Positions 1 to 12,495 are shown, counted from the first letter of the stretch. The stretch is 64,000 nt of DNA from Ehretia macrophylla (GCA_037974665.1 CM075773.1:35321080-35385079), one strand, 5' to 3'. Numbers and translations are program-made. Notes: a model not told the origin generated them from the sequence alone.

Positions 1-10
1 TGAAATCCAA

Positions 11-207
11 TCCAATGAATGTTAGTCGGATAAGAGATTTGAAATTGAGATAACAAACGGACGGATGACATTGAGGAAAAAAAATTCAATCCAATGGATA
101 TTATTCAGATAAGAGATTTGAGATTGATATAACAAACGGACGGATGAGATTGATGAGAGAAAATCTAAACCAATGGATGTTATTAGGATAAGAGATTTGA
201 GATTAAA
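11..207. repeat. 79-bp direct tandem repeat, about 2.5 copies
   Basis: Copies begin at about 11, 90 and 169, each starting with a CCAATG(A/G)AT-like motif followed by GATAAGAGATTTGA. The third copy is partial. The first two also share an ACAAACGGACGGATGA segment. Nothing suggests coding. The array may continue to the left of the window. Confidence 0.8.
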
Positions 208-490
208 TTAAAAAATTTAATTACTTTAAAATTGAATAAAGTAAAGAAGAAAAATAAAAAATAAAAACAATACCGAAATATAAACCGGATGTAATTAAAC
301 ATCATCCTAATTTTTTAATTTTTATTTATTTATTTTTTGGTTGAAATGTTCGTCTTAAAAAGTTACGATAATATAAATAAAAATTAATTAAAAAAATAAC
401 ACATAATCAAATTATTATGTAAAATTAAAATTAACACAATATAAAAACTCAATTTTATAGAGACCGTCACTGGGGATTCTTGTATATTAT

Positions 491-660
491 CTTGGTCTCT
501 AAATGGGTCTCTAAAATAGTTTTTTTTATCTTGGTCTCTAAATATGTCTCTAAAATTTATATTGATCTCTAAATGGGTCTCTAAAATAGTTTTTTTTATC
601 TTGGTCTCTAAATATGTCTCTAAAATTTATATTGATCTCTAAATGGGTCTCTAAAATGAT
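491..660. repeat. 70-bp tandem repeat (GGTCTCTAAA-rich)
   Basis: The block AAATGGGTCTCTAAAAT recurs at 501, 571 and 641, exactly 70 bp apart. Between copies the motif (T)GGTCTCTAAATATGTCTC also recurs. The downstream text CTCCATTGATGATAGCCTTA (about 683-702) resembles the end of the Tourist-like element at 53834-54167, so the array may be an expanded interior of a decayed MITE. Confidence 0.8.
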
Positions 661-711
661 AGATAGAGACTCAAAATAGAAACTCCATTGATGATAGCCT
701 TATACTAATAA

Positions 712-1380
712 GGGTCAAAATCATTTTAGTCCCTGAGGTTTGCTCTAAAGACCAAATTAGTCCCTCAGGTTTGCAAAAAGACCAAAGAGGTCCCTCCAGT
801 TAATTTTTGTTAGTCAAATATTAATATTCAAAGGGTTGACCGAGTTAAAAGACCATTATATCCTTAGCCAACATATATTATAAAAGAAAATTATAATAAA
901 AGTCTAAATCAGTCTTAAAAAAAACATAATTCGCATAGGAAAAAAAACAAAAATTAAAAAATATAAGTTCAAACATAAACAAATTAAATTCAGTAATATA
1001 TCGTTAAAAAATAAATAATCATGATTCATCATCTTTTCTGGCCGGTACCCTCGCTGTTAATTATATCGATAATGATTGTTCATTTTTTAACGATATATTA
1101 CTGAATTTAATTTGTTTATGTTTGAACTGATATTTTTTAGTTTTTGTTTTTTTTCCTATGCGAATTATGTTTTTTTTAGACTGATTTAGACTTTTATTAT
1201 AATTTTCTTTTATAATATATGTTGGCTAAGGATATAATAGTCTTTTAACTCGGTCAACCCTTTGAATATTAATATTTGACTAACAAAAGTTAACTGGAGG
1301 GACCTCTTTGGTCTTTTTGCAAACCTGAGGGACCATTTGGTCTTTAAAGCAAACCTCAGGGACTAAAATGGTTTTTGTCC
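712..1380. mobile_element. Non-autonomous MULE-type long-TIR element (copy A)
   Basis: The element is an almost complete inverted repeat of about 300-bp arms around a short loop near 1030-1070. The left end reads GGGTCAAAATCATTTTAGTC and the right end is its near reverse complement. It is flanked by a perfect 10-bp duplication ATACTAATAA (702-711 and 1381-1390). Target duplications of 9-10 bp with long terminal inverted repeats are typical of Mutator-like elements. There is no transposase. It is a sister copy of the element at 41000-41687. Confidence 0.85.
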
Positions 1381-1563
1381 ATACTAATAATATTCAGCCC
1401 CCTCAAAATTCAGAGAGCTAAATCATCTTTTATCTCATCTCCACCCCATCCTAAAGGTCATATGATTAAAATCTTTAAAATAGGAAAGCTTTGGGGTGAA
1501 AATAAAATCGGAGTTTCTTAAATTAAGAGATTGATTTTGGTATGAATAAAACTGAAATAGAGT

Positions 1564-2507
1564 CATAGGGATGGCAATGGGGATAGGGATTGCGGGTACC
1601 CGCTCCACCCCCGCCCCAAATGGGGCGGGGATTAAGGCGAGAAATAGGGAATGGGGCGGGGGATGGGGATCAACTTTTAATACCCGCGCGGGGGCGGGGC
1701 GGGGCGGGATAAGCATTTCCCGCCCTGCATATATAGATAGTTATTTTTATTATTTTAGTATTATATATGTATTAAAATTATACATATAAAAGTATAAAAA
1801 ATAACATTAAGCAAAGTATTATAAAATGGAGAAGAAAAATTAGATTATTTGAAATGATTTTATAATTATTCTTAAAATTATTGTATGCCGTAACTTGAAA
1901 TTGGCTATCATTTGACATAAATACCTCAATTTTATTATTGTTCATAGTGAATTAAGAGATTTGTTAATTATTTCAGTTGCACTTCAAAAAGTTTCAAATA
2001 ATATAACTAAAGATGAATTTTAAAGAATTGCAACTAATATTATATGTGACATGTGATAAGAAAAAAAATTATAATAATCAATGCAATCTCACTAGCACAA
2101 AGAAATGTTCTTTTTCAATTAGAGTTCTCATACACAATAGTTAAGTCAAAATTTATTTTAAATATTTGGGACTCAATTACTATAATATTATTTTTACTAT
2201 TTAATTGCAAGAATAATTAATATTAGACTTTATTTAAGATCTATATTTATATTTATCATTAGTATAACTTTAATTTATATTTTGAAGTTGCATGATTTAA
2301 ATTAATTATAATTCTTAAGGTTTAAAAAGAATAATAAAAACCCCGCGGGTAATCCCCATTCCCCACGGGGATTCGGGGGCGGGGACGGGGCGGGGGGCAG
2401 GGGTATAGAATGCGGGGACGGGGTCGGGGATGAGGGAGCTTTTTGAGTGGCGGGGCGGGGCATGGGGATAGCTCCCCCCGCCCCTACCCCGCCCCATTGC
2501 CATTCCT
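1564..2507. mobile_element. Probable non-autonomous hAT-like element with GC-rich ends
   Basis: The left end contains TAGGGATGGCAATGGGG and the right end ends CCCCATTGCCATTCCTA, its near reverse complement. Both ends continue into G/C-rich subterminal tracts (about 1567-1720 and 2340-2500), while the 600-bp interior is strongly AT-rich and has no transposase. Flanks AATAGAGT (1556-1563) and AATAGAGA (2508-2515) fit an imperfect 8-bp hAT target duplication. The TIR and the 8-bp flanks are seen directly; the superfamily is inference. Confidence 0.6.
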
Positions 2508-4489
2508 AAATAGAGAATTTCTATAAATAAGTAAATAGCTCCAAAAGACTAATTTGTGAGTTTAGAAGTGGAAACTAACATGTTTGACCCATTTCTTAAA
2601 GAGTTTTTAAGTAAAAGCAAAAGTTAAAAAAAATTAAAAAAATAAGAAGCTCCACATTGGAGTATTTTAAAAAAGGCTTTTACAAAACTGTTTTTACATA
2701 ATGCGGGAATTTATTGAAAGTATAACGTTGCCTTCAAAATTTTTAAAAGAACAATATTATCCAACATAGGTTAAATAGTCAACAACTTTCTAAGAAAAAC
2801 TCTATTGTTGAAAGTTTTACAGCTCAAAAACTAAAATTTCACAATTAGGTCAAACATAATCTAAATGTAGACAAAAATGTAAGAAAATTATTGAAGTTGA
2901 TCTAACAACAATGACATGACATGATCCACGAGATGATCTATTAGTGGAATGTCTGGGATGTATTGAGAAATTTATTCATGTCTTAAGTTTGAATTATTAG
3001 TTTTCTTTGTACTAGTTTTCCTTGAAAAAGAATCACATATCAACAAGTTTAACATCAATGATGATTTTGACAAAAAAAAAAACATTGATGATGATGAGTG
3101 AATGCAAAAGTTTTATTAGGAAGAGTTCTCTTTTATTCTGTTTTTTCAAAAGCGAGAAGAAAACGATGATGTCATACATCTCAAGAAAAATAGAAGTTAT
3201 TTTTCACAAAAAAATTAATTAATTAAGATATATATGTTTTTCATTTCAATTTATTTTTAGATTATTTCAACTATAAATAGTTTTATCAATTGCATTCAAA
3301 AACAATGTTTCAGCTTAATTTAAATCATGACACACACGCCCGTAGTAAAACATACAAAATTAAATATGTGATTTATCACGTACTTATAATAAGTTTTTGT
3401 ACCTTTTTAAGTGTATAATTCCTTCTCGTATATGAACTCACTACAACTATTTAGTTCTTTTATAATACTCCAATTGAAAATAAAAAATTCGTTACAATAA
3501 GTTTCTTAATACAAATGTTTTTTAATAATTGCAATGGTTTTTTAAATTATTGTTTAGTATTAATTTACAAAAAAAAAAATCATTGTAGTTCAAAATTTGC
3601 AACGAATTATATGCAATGGTTACCGTTATTTGCAATAATTTTTAACCTTTTTGCAATAATTTTAAGTGTTGCAACAAATAAAACAAATATAATAGTGACT
3701 AGAATGCTAATTTCCGCATTTTATTTCTATACAAGGTGGTATAGTATAAATATCTTATTGAGACTAAATAAATGTGTTGCATTATGTAATTGTCAATGCG
3801 GAAGTAAATATATTTCATTATGGAATTGTGTAAGAAACCATGGGGTTCTTGAAGAGAGAGAGAGAGAGAGAGAGAGCTCTCAATGTAAATTTAGTATAAT
3901 ATTTCTACTTGGAAAAAAAGTGTTACAGTTGTGAGCTTTGATGTTAGGAGATCTCGTCGTTGGTTGTTCAGACCAGTGTGGTAGTTGCATCGCTAAGCAG
4001 TGATCGTTGGCCCTTGCCTCTTTTGGGCGACCGACACATCCTACTTTAGGGTCAATTGAAGAAATATTCAGTCTCACTCACTCTAATTTTTTTTATAAAT
4101 ATGTGTACTATAAATTTATTTCTAATTTAAAAAATTAATTTAACTTTTACCAAAAAAAATTACTTATATATGAATATTAAATAGTATATATTAATATTCA
4201 CTCAATGAGAAATCCTGATCCGCCCCTATTTTAAGATTAAGGTTACCATGTCCTTGTTGGGCTCTTGGGATTGGGTTTTGGCCCCTTTGTCTTTTGCATT
4301 GGGTCTGGCCCATTGTTAGTTGGTTTATGTGGTCCTCTATCCGCTGTATCTTTTATTTTTTATCTTGTTTTATAGCAATTTCTATTTGGATATTGTGTTC
4401 ATACAAGTTTACTGGTTTCTGTTACCAAATTTGTTGGTTTCTATTACCAAATTGAAAAGTGGTCAACCTGCAACTTTTCCTATGCGGGC
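2508..4489. other. Intergenic, AT-rich; (GA)n microsatellite
   Basis: No gene is recognised. The longest open frame (about 3515-3934) is low-complexity and reads through a (GA)n tract at about 3855-3876, so it is not credible as a protein. Confidence 0.6.
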
Positions 4490-4740
4490 CGACTCCGAAT
4501 TGTTAAGTCAATTCTTGGCAATATTCACTCTTTCTGGGCTTGTATGTTTATTCTCTCCAAAGGATGTCTCAAGGCTATTGAACAGGTGTTTGCTTCTTTT
4601 CTTTGGTCCAGTTCAGACAATCTTGGGAAGAAAGTAAAAGTCGCTTGGAGCTAAGTTTGTAAAAGCAAAGATGAGGACAGACTGGGTCTTTCCAGGCTTC
4701 AAGATACTAATCAATCAACTATCTTGAGGTATCTATATTA
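4490..4740 (+). pseudogene. LINE (L1-type) reverse-transcriptase C-terminal fragment
   Basis: One frame reads IVKSILGNIHSFW, then LSKGCLKAIEQVFASFLW, KVKVAW, a stop, and then RLGLSRLQDTN. This is the conserved segment that follows the catalytic palm in plant L1-type LINEs. Both the 5' catalytic domain and the 3' end are missing, and the frame contains a stop. The same segment appears in longer form at about 14730-14960. Confidence 0.75.
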
Positions 4741-5602
4741 TAATAATGTGACGCTATTAGCCTCACTCCAAATTTTATCCAAAATTGGACGTTTTTGGCA
4801 TAACAACAAAATTTGCTTATCAAATTTTAAATGGAATTTCGCACAAAACTGTTAAACGTTGAATGAAATTTTGGTTGGTGACTTCTAAGTTCAAGAACCA
4901 AAAAAATTATTATGAAAGATCAAGGACTAATTTGTCCTCTAGAAAAAGGGAGAAAAAAAAAGAGTTTGTCTAAACATCTCAAACGACCCCCCCTATTTTC
5001 TCCTTATAATAAGGAGTGACATAGGTTTCTCTCAATTTTTAAGAATTTCCTATTTTAGTTTTCACTCCAATAGCATTATATATTTTAATATTCTTTAATT
5101 ATTAATTATTGTTTACAAATATTGATTGATGATGTAAATATTATTTTAATTATTAATATAATTTTTATTTTATTTTTTATTTAATAATTTTCATAACTCT
5201 ATAATTTTGAAACTTTTTAAGTATAATTTTCAATATATTTCATTCTTTTAATTATATTTTTTTACGAAGTTTAATCATTTAATATAAATAGGGCGTCAAT
5301 CTAGCCCCCTACACTTAGAGAGTGAAACAAAATTTTAGGAGTTCTCTTTAAAGAAGGTGGTGGTACCAAAAAAGAAGGCTTCACTCTCTATTTTGACTAC
5401 GAGGCCAAAATAGAGAGACTTTTGAAAATAGCCTAATAATGCATTGTCTATCATAAATATGCAGGGCGTCAAACTTTACTGAAACACGAGTTATGACTAT
5501 GTAGAACTCTTTTCTTCTTTTTTTTTAATTATTTTTTTTGATTTAGGACTATTCAAAACTCAATTGACATAAATTTGGACAATCTATTTTGAAATAAAAA
5601 AA
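4741..5602. other. Intergenic, AT-rich
   Basis: No gene is recognised. Phrases such as CACTCCAATAGCATTA (about 5064-5079) and AGAGAGACTTTTGAAAATAGCCTAA (in pieces near 5410-5436) resemble ends of decayed Tourist-like MITEs, but no clean inverted repeat or target duplication could be matched. Confidence 0.5.
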
Positions 5603-5815
5603 GGGTAAATAGCACCACAACCCCCTGTGCTTTAGCAAGAATGCACATGACCTCCCTATGGTTTAAAAAGTGCACCGGAACCCCCTATGGTTTTCAAACC
5701 GTGCACACGCACCCCCTCCCTAATTTTTCGTCAACAAATTTAACTGAATTGTATAAAAAGACTAAAATGCCCTTCAATTTTTTATTTTTTATTTCTCTTT
5801 TTCTTTTCTTTTTTG

Positions 5816-5852
<37 letters not shown>

Positions 5853-6561
5853 GCACACACACATACACACACAGACGCACACACACACACACACAGAGAC
5901 GCACACACACATACACACACAGACACACACACACAGACACACATACACACACACACATAGACACACACACACAGACACACACACACACACACACATATAT
6001 ATACACACGCACACGCATATATATATATAATATACACACGCACACACACACATATATATATATATATATAAAGATTTGCAGGTGTGTGTGTGTGCGTCTG
6101 TGTGTGTGCGTCTTTGTGTGTGTGTGTGTGCATCTGTGTGTGTGTGTGTGTGTGTGTATGTGTGTCTGTGTGGGTATGATGGTGGGGTGGGGATGGTGAG
6201 GGTGGTGGTGGTGGTGGTGGTGGTGGTGGTGGTGGGGGTGGGGGGGGGAGGGGCGGTGGTTTGAGGAAGATGGGTTTGGTTTTTTTTTTGGTGAAAATTG
6301 CATTGGGAGAAAAAAAAAATATATATATATATATGTAAGGGCATTTTTGTCCACTTAAGTAATAATTTAAGCTTAAAAACATGAAAAATCGCATTAAACA
6401 CGCGTGTAACACACTCTCCGTTAAAAGTAACGGTTTTTTTAACGGAGGGGTCTGTGGTGCTACACTTTTGAAACCACAGGGGGGTCCGGTGCACTTTTTA
6501 AACCACAGGGGGGTCATGTGCATTTTTGCTAAAGCACAGGGGGTTGTGGTGCTATTTACCC
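5603..6561. mobile_element. MULE-type long-TIR element (copy B) filled with microsatellites
   Basis: The left end GGGTAAATAGCACCACAACC is mirrored at the right end (…GGTTGTGGTGCTATTTACCC). Arms of about 130 bp are separated by a simple-sequence core. The flanks give TAAAAAAA on both sides (5595-5602 and 6562-6569), compatible with a target duplication but low in complexity. There is no transposase. A single-end fragment of the same family lies at about 51627-51717. Confidence 0.75.
5817..6245. repeat. Compound microsatellite (CA)n-(TA)n-(GT)n-(GGT)n
   Basis: An about 180-bp (CA)n tract with interspersed GA steps leads into TA runs, then a (GT)n tract, then (GGT)n at about 6200-6235. The CA and GT halves are mirror arms of the surrounding inverted repeat. 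Long open frames on both strands here translate to His-Thr or Cys-Val repeats and are artefacts. Confidence 0.9.
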
Positions 6562-6793
6562 TAAAAAAAATAAGAGCGGATATATTATCACATGGCAGGG
6601 AATATCAATGTTTATTATGTAGAATATAATATTATCTATTGCAACACTTAAAACTGATAAATGTCTTTAACCGTTGAGTATGACTTGCTGCAATACTAAG
6701 CAATGGTTTTAAACAACTGTAATTAAATAAAAAGTTGATGTTTGTGGAAGAAGTTTGTAGCAGGTGCGTTAGGTATGCGAACCTTCATCTCTG

Positions 6794-6943
6794 TAACCCA
6801 TAGTGGATTAGCGGCAGCGGCGCACCTTGATAAATTGTGAGAGTAGAGACTTAGAAACCACCTACCTTTAACCCATAGTGGATTAGCGGCAGCGGCGCAC
6901 CTTGATAAATTGTGAGAGTAGAGACTTAGAAACCACCTACCTT
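6794..6943. repeat. Exact 75-bp tandem duplication
   Basis: The 75-bp unit starting TAACCCATAGTGGATTAGCG occurs at 6794-6868 and again, base for base as far as read, at 6869-6943. It includes GCGGCAGCGGCGCACC, which is unusually GC-rich for this stretch. No function is recognised. Confidence 0.9.
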
Positions 6944-7430
6944 TATAAACTAGCATTCTTACATTCACATCCAACCATTTTAATATCCCGCTTGATCACA
7001 AACTCACGCTATTGAGCTCAACAATTGTTGGTTGTTATGTAACTTATTATAAATAAGTACTTTTCCTAATAGGTTTTCCATGTGGGAGAAAATATTACTT
7101 TATCCAAATTATTAACAATAGAAGTGTATTATTTCTGCTGCGAGTAAGACCATTACTTGCCAAAAAAGCCATTAATTGCCAAACAAGTTCCTTATTTACG
7201 TTGTTTTAAATTTTATCCATTAATCATATATACCTCAAGCTTACTATTTACGGTAGTTTACAAACTCTTTGTCTTACCCAAATTTATTGAATTCATTCAG
7301 TGAATAGAAATTTTATGATGCAATAATGTGCCCTAACACAATATTTCATTCAAATGTTATGAATCTCATAGTACAATTGTGCACTTTAATGTATACTCTA
7401 AATTAATTAAAAGCCAAATAATATTTATCA

Positions 7431-7777
7431 GGAAAATATTGCAAATGGTCTTATTATTTTTTCAAAATTTTAAATTCATCTTCTTCTTTTTTTCAAAATT
7501 AGTCAATTTAGACCTTATAGTTTTTTAACAAATTTTAAATTCGTTGTTATTATTCAAAATTAACCAATTTAGTTCCTATTGTTTTCCATAAAGTTTTAAT
7601 CTAGTCCCCAAATAGAAGACATCGTGCAGGGGCTAAATTAATTTTTTTTATAAATTACAATAAGAATGAATTTGATTTTTTTTGAGAAATAATAAGGTCT
7701 AAATTAATTAATTTTAAATGATAAAGATGAATTTAAAATTTTGATAAAATAATAGAGAATATTTGTATAATTTTACC
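7431..7777. mobile_element. Inverted-repeat MITE, AT-rich
   Basis: The left arm (GGAAAATATTGC … TTCAAAATTTTAAATTCATC) is mirrored by the right arm (GATGAATTTAAAATTTTGA … ATTTTACC). The internal phrase 'TTAGTTCCTATTG / TAGTCCCC' resembles the MULE-type arms elsewhere in the window. No clear target duplication was found, so the superfamily is uncertain. Confidence 0.55.
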
Positions 7778-8049
7778 TTATTGCAAGAAAAATCAGATTC
7801 AAAATTTGAGACCTTTTTCTATCCCATGCACTCAATAAAGTGCATCATTAATTACCGGACTACTCGCACTACATATTTAATAAAATGCTTATCAAGTGCG
7901 ATCGCAACAAGAAGCATCAATAAAGTCACCGTGGCTAATTGTTTATGTTATACAGATCTAGAATATTATTTTTATTTTTATTTTTTCCTGGAATATGGAT
8001 CTAGATTGAAATGACAAGATCACAAGCATAAGGTGCTTCTTGCAGACCT

Positions 8050-9783
8050 TTGAGCAGCTGTGCTGCAAAGTTTAATAGGCTTGGTTATTGTTTACGGATT
8101 GCTATTCAATCAGTTCAAAGCCTCAGATCGGCCGACAGAAATATCTGTGAAATGGATAATGCTTCTCTTCCTAAGGAAAGGGTAAGTTCCTTTCTCTCAA
8201 TCCTATGTTTTTGTTTAAAGAAAGTCATTAAGCATCTCGATATTGCAAAGAGAAAAGTGAATGTAAATTTCTAACCTGTGATAACATTGATTTACAGGAG
8301 TGTGGGCGAAGAATTGGGCCTAGTTTCTGCAAGCAATCTGATGCCAAAGATTGTAATGGAATCCAGATTATCTTTACTGTGGGAATAGGGGAGATAGGAA
8401 AAATATTTCTTGCTCAACTTGTCTACAAGAAATGTAAGACAAGTGAGTAGACTAGTTTGCGTCTTACACTCGTAGGTAAAACTACACTTGCTCAACTATA
8501 TGTAGAAGTATGGACGTTTATCTCTTGTCATTTTAATTTAGTTGAGATGCAAGATGAATAGTTGAAACTTTAGAGTAAGGTTTGTCTATTCTGATTGAAC
8601 TAGAGTGCTTTCACAATAGCGAAGGACTCTATTTCAAGGAAAAACATGTATGGATAGAGGACCATTCCTTATGAGAACCATTAAATATTTCGCTTGAACA
8701 AGACACCTTGCCGGAAGTCGGATTCTGGTGAGAACAAGGAATGAGAGGATTGCAAGACTTATGAGCGTGAATATAAAAATTGGAAATAACGATAGTAGAC
8801 CTTTTTCCTTTTCCTTATATTTGAAATACAATGATCTTTACGGTTGCACTAAATTGTTGCTTCTCTTATTGTGCTATCTTTCTTGAAGATTTTGAGATAT
8901 ATGTTAGTGATTTAAAGAATTTGGATCGCACAAGGTTATCTCAACTCAAGGGATATTATGAGATGTAACCGAAGGGCATTAAGTATTTTGAGAATTGAGT
9001 AACATGTACATGGAAATAGATGTTAGTGATGGAAAGACAAGGTCATCTAAAATGATGTAGTGCATGATTTTTCACAATCTTTGACGAAAAAGAAAAGAAA
9101 ATGTACGATGAGTTTGTTGTGGACCGCAGATGGAGGTCTTAGTGACAACCCAGGAGGGGATTCCACACTGGCAGGGGACGTGTTTTCTGGTAAAGAACTT
9201 TGCCTTTACGAGTTGACTAAGCTTTAGGGAATGGTAGCAGGGATGAAAGAAAAGGATCCCGATCTGCATCTAAAGCATGAGGGCAGAAGTTTAACGAAGT
9301 CTATGTGGATCAGGGACCAGCTAACGCGTATAACACTCTGCCCCTTCCCTCGTGCTTCCATCATACGAAGCACTAATTCTACAGCAATAGTCCCTTGGAC
9401 TAAAGAACGCTTTCTTGTCAAGTGTAATTGGCAGCAAAGTAGAGGTTTATCATCAGTGGAAGAAAACAGCCTTGTTTTATGCTTCCCTCTGATACATTGG
9501 AAAGCTTTGTGCCAATTTGCAATGTCTCTACCACGAGAAAAGCTTATCCCAAGTCTATTTAACGGTCTGAAATAGTGTTCAAGTTTATATATCTGCAAAT
9601 TGCAAATAACTTCCTGGATAATTTCGATCATCAAAAGATGGTCTTCGTTATCGCGTCTGCCTCAGTGATGCCCCGTCTTCAGGTGACAGAAATGAATCGA
9701 TGCTCGCGGCTCAGGGCGTTACCAGATCGCCTATTGCAGACGACTGAACCTCCGGAACCAGAAGAACCAGTACTTGATGTTTG
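8050..9783 (+). pseudogene. Decayed CC-NB-LRR disease-resistance gene relic
   Basis: Fragments of a CNL-type immune receptor appear in order. A coiled-coil/NB linker-like stretch lies near 8050-8180 (FNRLGYCLRIAI). A P-loop region lies at about 8370-8435 (TVGIGEIGKIFLAQLVYKK), with the Lys-Thr-Thr core degraded. A second, better P-loop (LVGKTTLAQL) lies at about 8469-8498. An RNBS-B motif (GSRILVRTRNERIARLM) lies at about 8714-8764, and an MHD-like region (MHDFSQSLTKKEKK) at about 9062-9104. A terminal LRR-like segment (MPRLQVTEMNRC then LRALPDRLLQTT) ends at 9783. Frameshifts and stops separate the pieces, and most of the LRR is missing. 9120-9630 does not resemble the family. It cannot encode a working receptor. 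Confidence 0.75.
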
Positions 9784-12495
9784 AGAGTGATCCAGATATA
9801 GGTTCGTATTCTTTTTTTTTTTCTTCAAATTTTTTCTTCCATAGATCAATGAAGTCTTGTTATTTTTGTAGGAATATTATATTTGAGACTAATTAACTTT
9901 TAAAATTTCTGATTTTGGAATGAGTTATAGATTATTCATGTAATTTTTTGATCTTTTGTGACTTTCTGTGACAATTTTTGAACTTCTTTTTCCTTATTTA
10001 CTGTGTTTAGCACATATTCTCATGCCCTGAACAACTAGTTCCTTGAATTGGTCTTGGTTCATTAGAATTTACTTTGTTTTCTCTAACAACCACAGGTAGG
10101 TAATGTGGTGGTTTAAGAATCACAGGGATACAATGCACTTTAGGCTAACCCCGGCCCAGGGGTAAAATGCAATTTACCTTTGTTTTAGTCTTCTATATTG
10201 CCTTGAGGTAAAGTAAAATTAGTTCTCAGTAGGCACTTCTATATTAAAGACATTCTTGTTTGCATAATGAACCTCTCCAAAAAAGTAATCATGATATAAT
10301 AATTTCTATTTCCTAAAATTAATGATAAGTCATAGATAAAGACAAGTTTTTTTTTTTTTTTTTTCTAATTCTTTTTGGTCGTTGAAAGCAATCTTCATTC
10401 ATAATTAAGAAAACAGTACGACATAACTATTGCACTCCTATGGGTACAAAGTCATTCTAAAGCAAAATAATTATAGTAGTCAAAATATGGCTTAGGCATA
10501 AACCTTATTTGGTAGATAATAATTTAAGTTTGGGTTGATTCGAACACATGCAGCAATAAGCCAAAGCCCATATCACAAGTTAAGGTATTCCTATAAGTAG
10601 CCCTCTATTGGCCTTACTAAAGGGGTAAGACACAGAACGCTTGTCTCGAATACTATTATCTAGAGTTTTCTTTAACCACATTCCCACCATCAATGATCTT
10701 TTCACCTTTCTTGGTGCCCACCAAGAAAGGGATTACGAATGTGAAATCTACGTGATCTAATTTATAGATTTAAGGAGGTAAAAATCGCGTAATATTAATT
10801 GTAAATTTTCAAAATCTATCGAATCAGTTACTTGGTTGGCTTTCTTCTAAATAGAATAAATCTAGGTTGTGAGATTGAGGATTGATTTGATGTAATTGAC
10901 ATCCTCAATAATTGACTTAATCATCCAGTGATATTAATCTAGTTTGTGAGAAGAAAGACAAGTTTAGTGAACAATTTGAATTTTTTCACTTCCCCGACAC
11001 TAAACAACATGAGCAGCAAAATTAGCTTATACAAGAAATACTAGAAATATCATACTCCAATCCACATCTTCTGAAATTGTAATAGGATCTGAATGGAAAT
11101 TGCATCATATATTCAGCACATGAAAGTATTTTACACCTTTGCAGCATGAAATCAAAAATATATAGAAATAGTAATAAAAAGAAGTATTTTTGGCCTATAA
11201 AATGTCTTTTTTTTTTCTTTCTTTTTTTCCTCTTCCCGTATTTTATTGACCAATATTAACCAATAAGATAAAGAAATTGGCCAATTACTGAAAAGTAGTT
11301 GTTCGTGGATTCAATACTCCAGCAGGTGCTCTATGTGGATGTAGCAGTGGCAACACATCGGGAATCCTTGAAAAACTTAAAGAGGATCCGGAGGATGATC
11401 GAGAAGCCAACATCAAAGAAGGACAAGTAAGTTAAAATTCATAAGTCAATTCGTACGAGAGATGTGTCTCATATCATAATCTATATGGTGTTGAAATATT
11501 CTTCTGCACTCCTCTAAGGCTAAACCATCCAGACAAATTTCCTTCTTAGTACAAGATATATATTAAATCTTTGTTGCATGTCATACCCCAGGGTCATATG
11601 ATTGGATTCAACGATCAGCAAATCGAGTCACTGACTTCCTTGCAAAGAGATTGCTTCTTCTAAAGCGCGCCTCATTCGTTTTGCTCGTAACAATCCAATC
11701 AGATCCCACGTAAAACTTGGCAATCACTTGTTCGGATTCTATATATTGACCATTTTGAATTAAAAGAAAACTTTTGGATTGGTTATCCGGTATCCTGCTA
11801 ATCTTGTATAGCCTTTTTGTCCACTGACCTTTTGAGTCCAAATAAAGGAGGGTGGAGGTGTTAGAGAACTAACGTAAACATCATTGTTGAATTCCTCTCA
11901 ATATGAATTTGAGATATCATGAATGACATTGTTAGATTCATATAACTAATCCACTTTGAGAGATAATGCTTTATTTAGTTTGATTTGATTTATTGAATAA
12001 TCAACTGACCTGACATTTATTAGTTATATCATCTTTTACATGCTAAGATTTATGAAACTTTAAACTACAAATCAATGTTTAATTTGCTATATCTACTTTG
12101 ATAAAAGTTTTTGATAGATTTCATTTGTATATCTAAATTATTCTTAATAAACTGAAGCACATTTAATTACAAGTTGAGAGCATTTCTTCTGAAATACAAG
12201 ATCATTAATTCCATTGACGATCGTAAAGATATAGTATTTACAGCAGTTTAAAACCTACACGTGTTGTTAAAAGTTTAATTTTCTTTTTATTTTTTGAGTG
12301 TGGTTAAAAGTTTATTGCAAAAACGGAATATAATAATTACTTACAAAATACGATCAGACTTTTTTTTTGTTTTATTTTTTGGTCAATTACAATCGGGATT
12401 GATTTCCCTACATAGAAATGGTTCCACTTTTCAGTTTCAGTGAAATTCTCATTCTTCACTTTTGGTCACAATCTCATTTTTTTTTTTTTTTTTGA
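9784..12495. other. Intergenic; TE scraps and an orphan exon-like ORF
   Basis: Mostly AT-rich with no gene recognised. About 10135-10187 resembles one end of a MULE-type element (…GGGGTAAAATGCAATTTACC). About 11309-11428 is an open stretch reading GALCGCSSGNTSGILEKL and on to a splice-donor-like CAAGTAAGT, of unknown origin. About 11590-11680 reads QRSANRVTDFLAKR, which resembles the C-terminal end of a LINE RNase H domain. Confidence 0.5.

Noticed and set aside
3515-3934. 139-codon open frame
   Set aside because: Low-complexity, Phe/Ile/Asn-rich, runs through a (GA)n tract, with no motif or gene context.
5641-6523. Long open frames on both strands (up to 244 codons)
   Set aside because: They translate the (CA)n/(GT)n microsatellite and the palindromic arms; His-Thr and Cys-Val repeats are artefacts.
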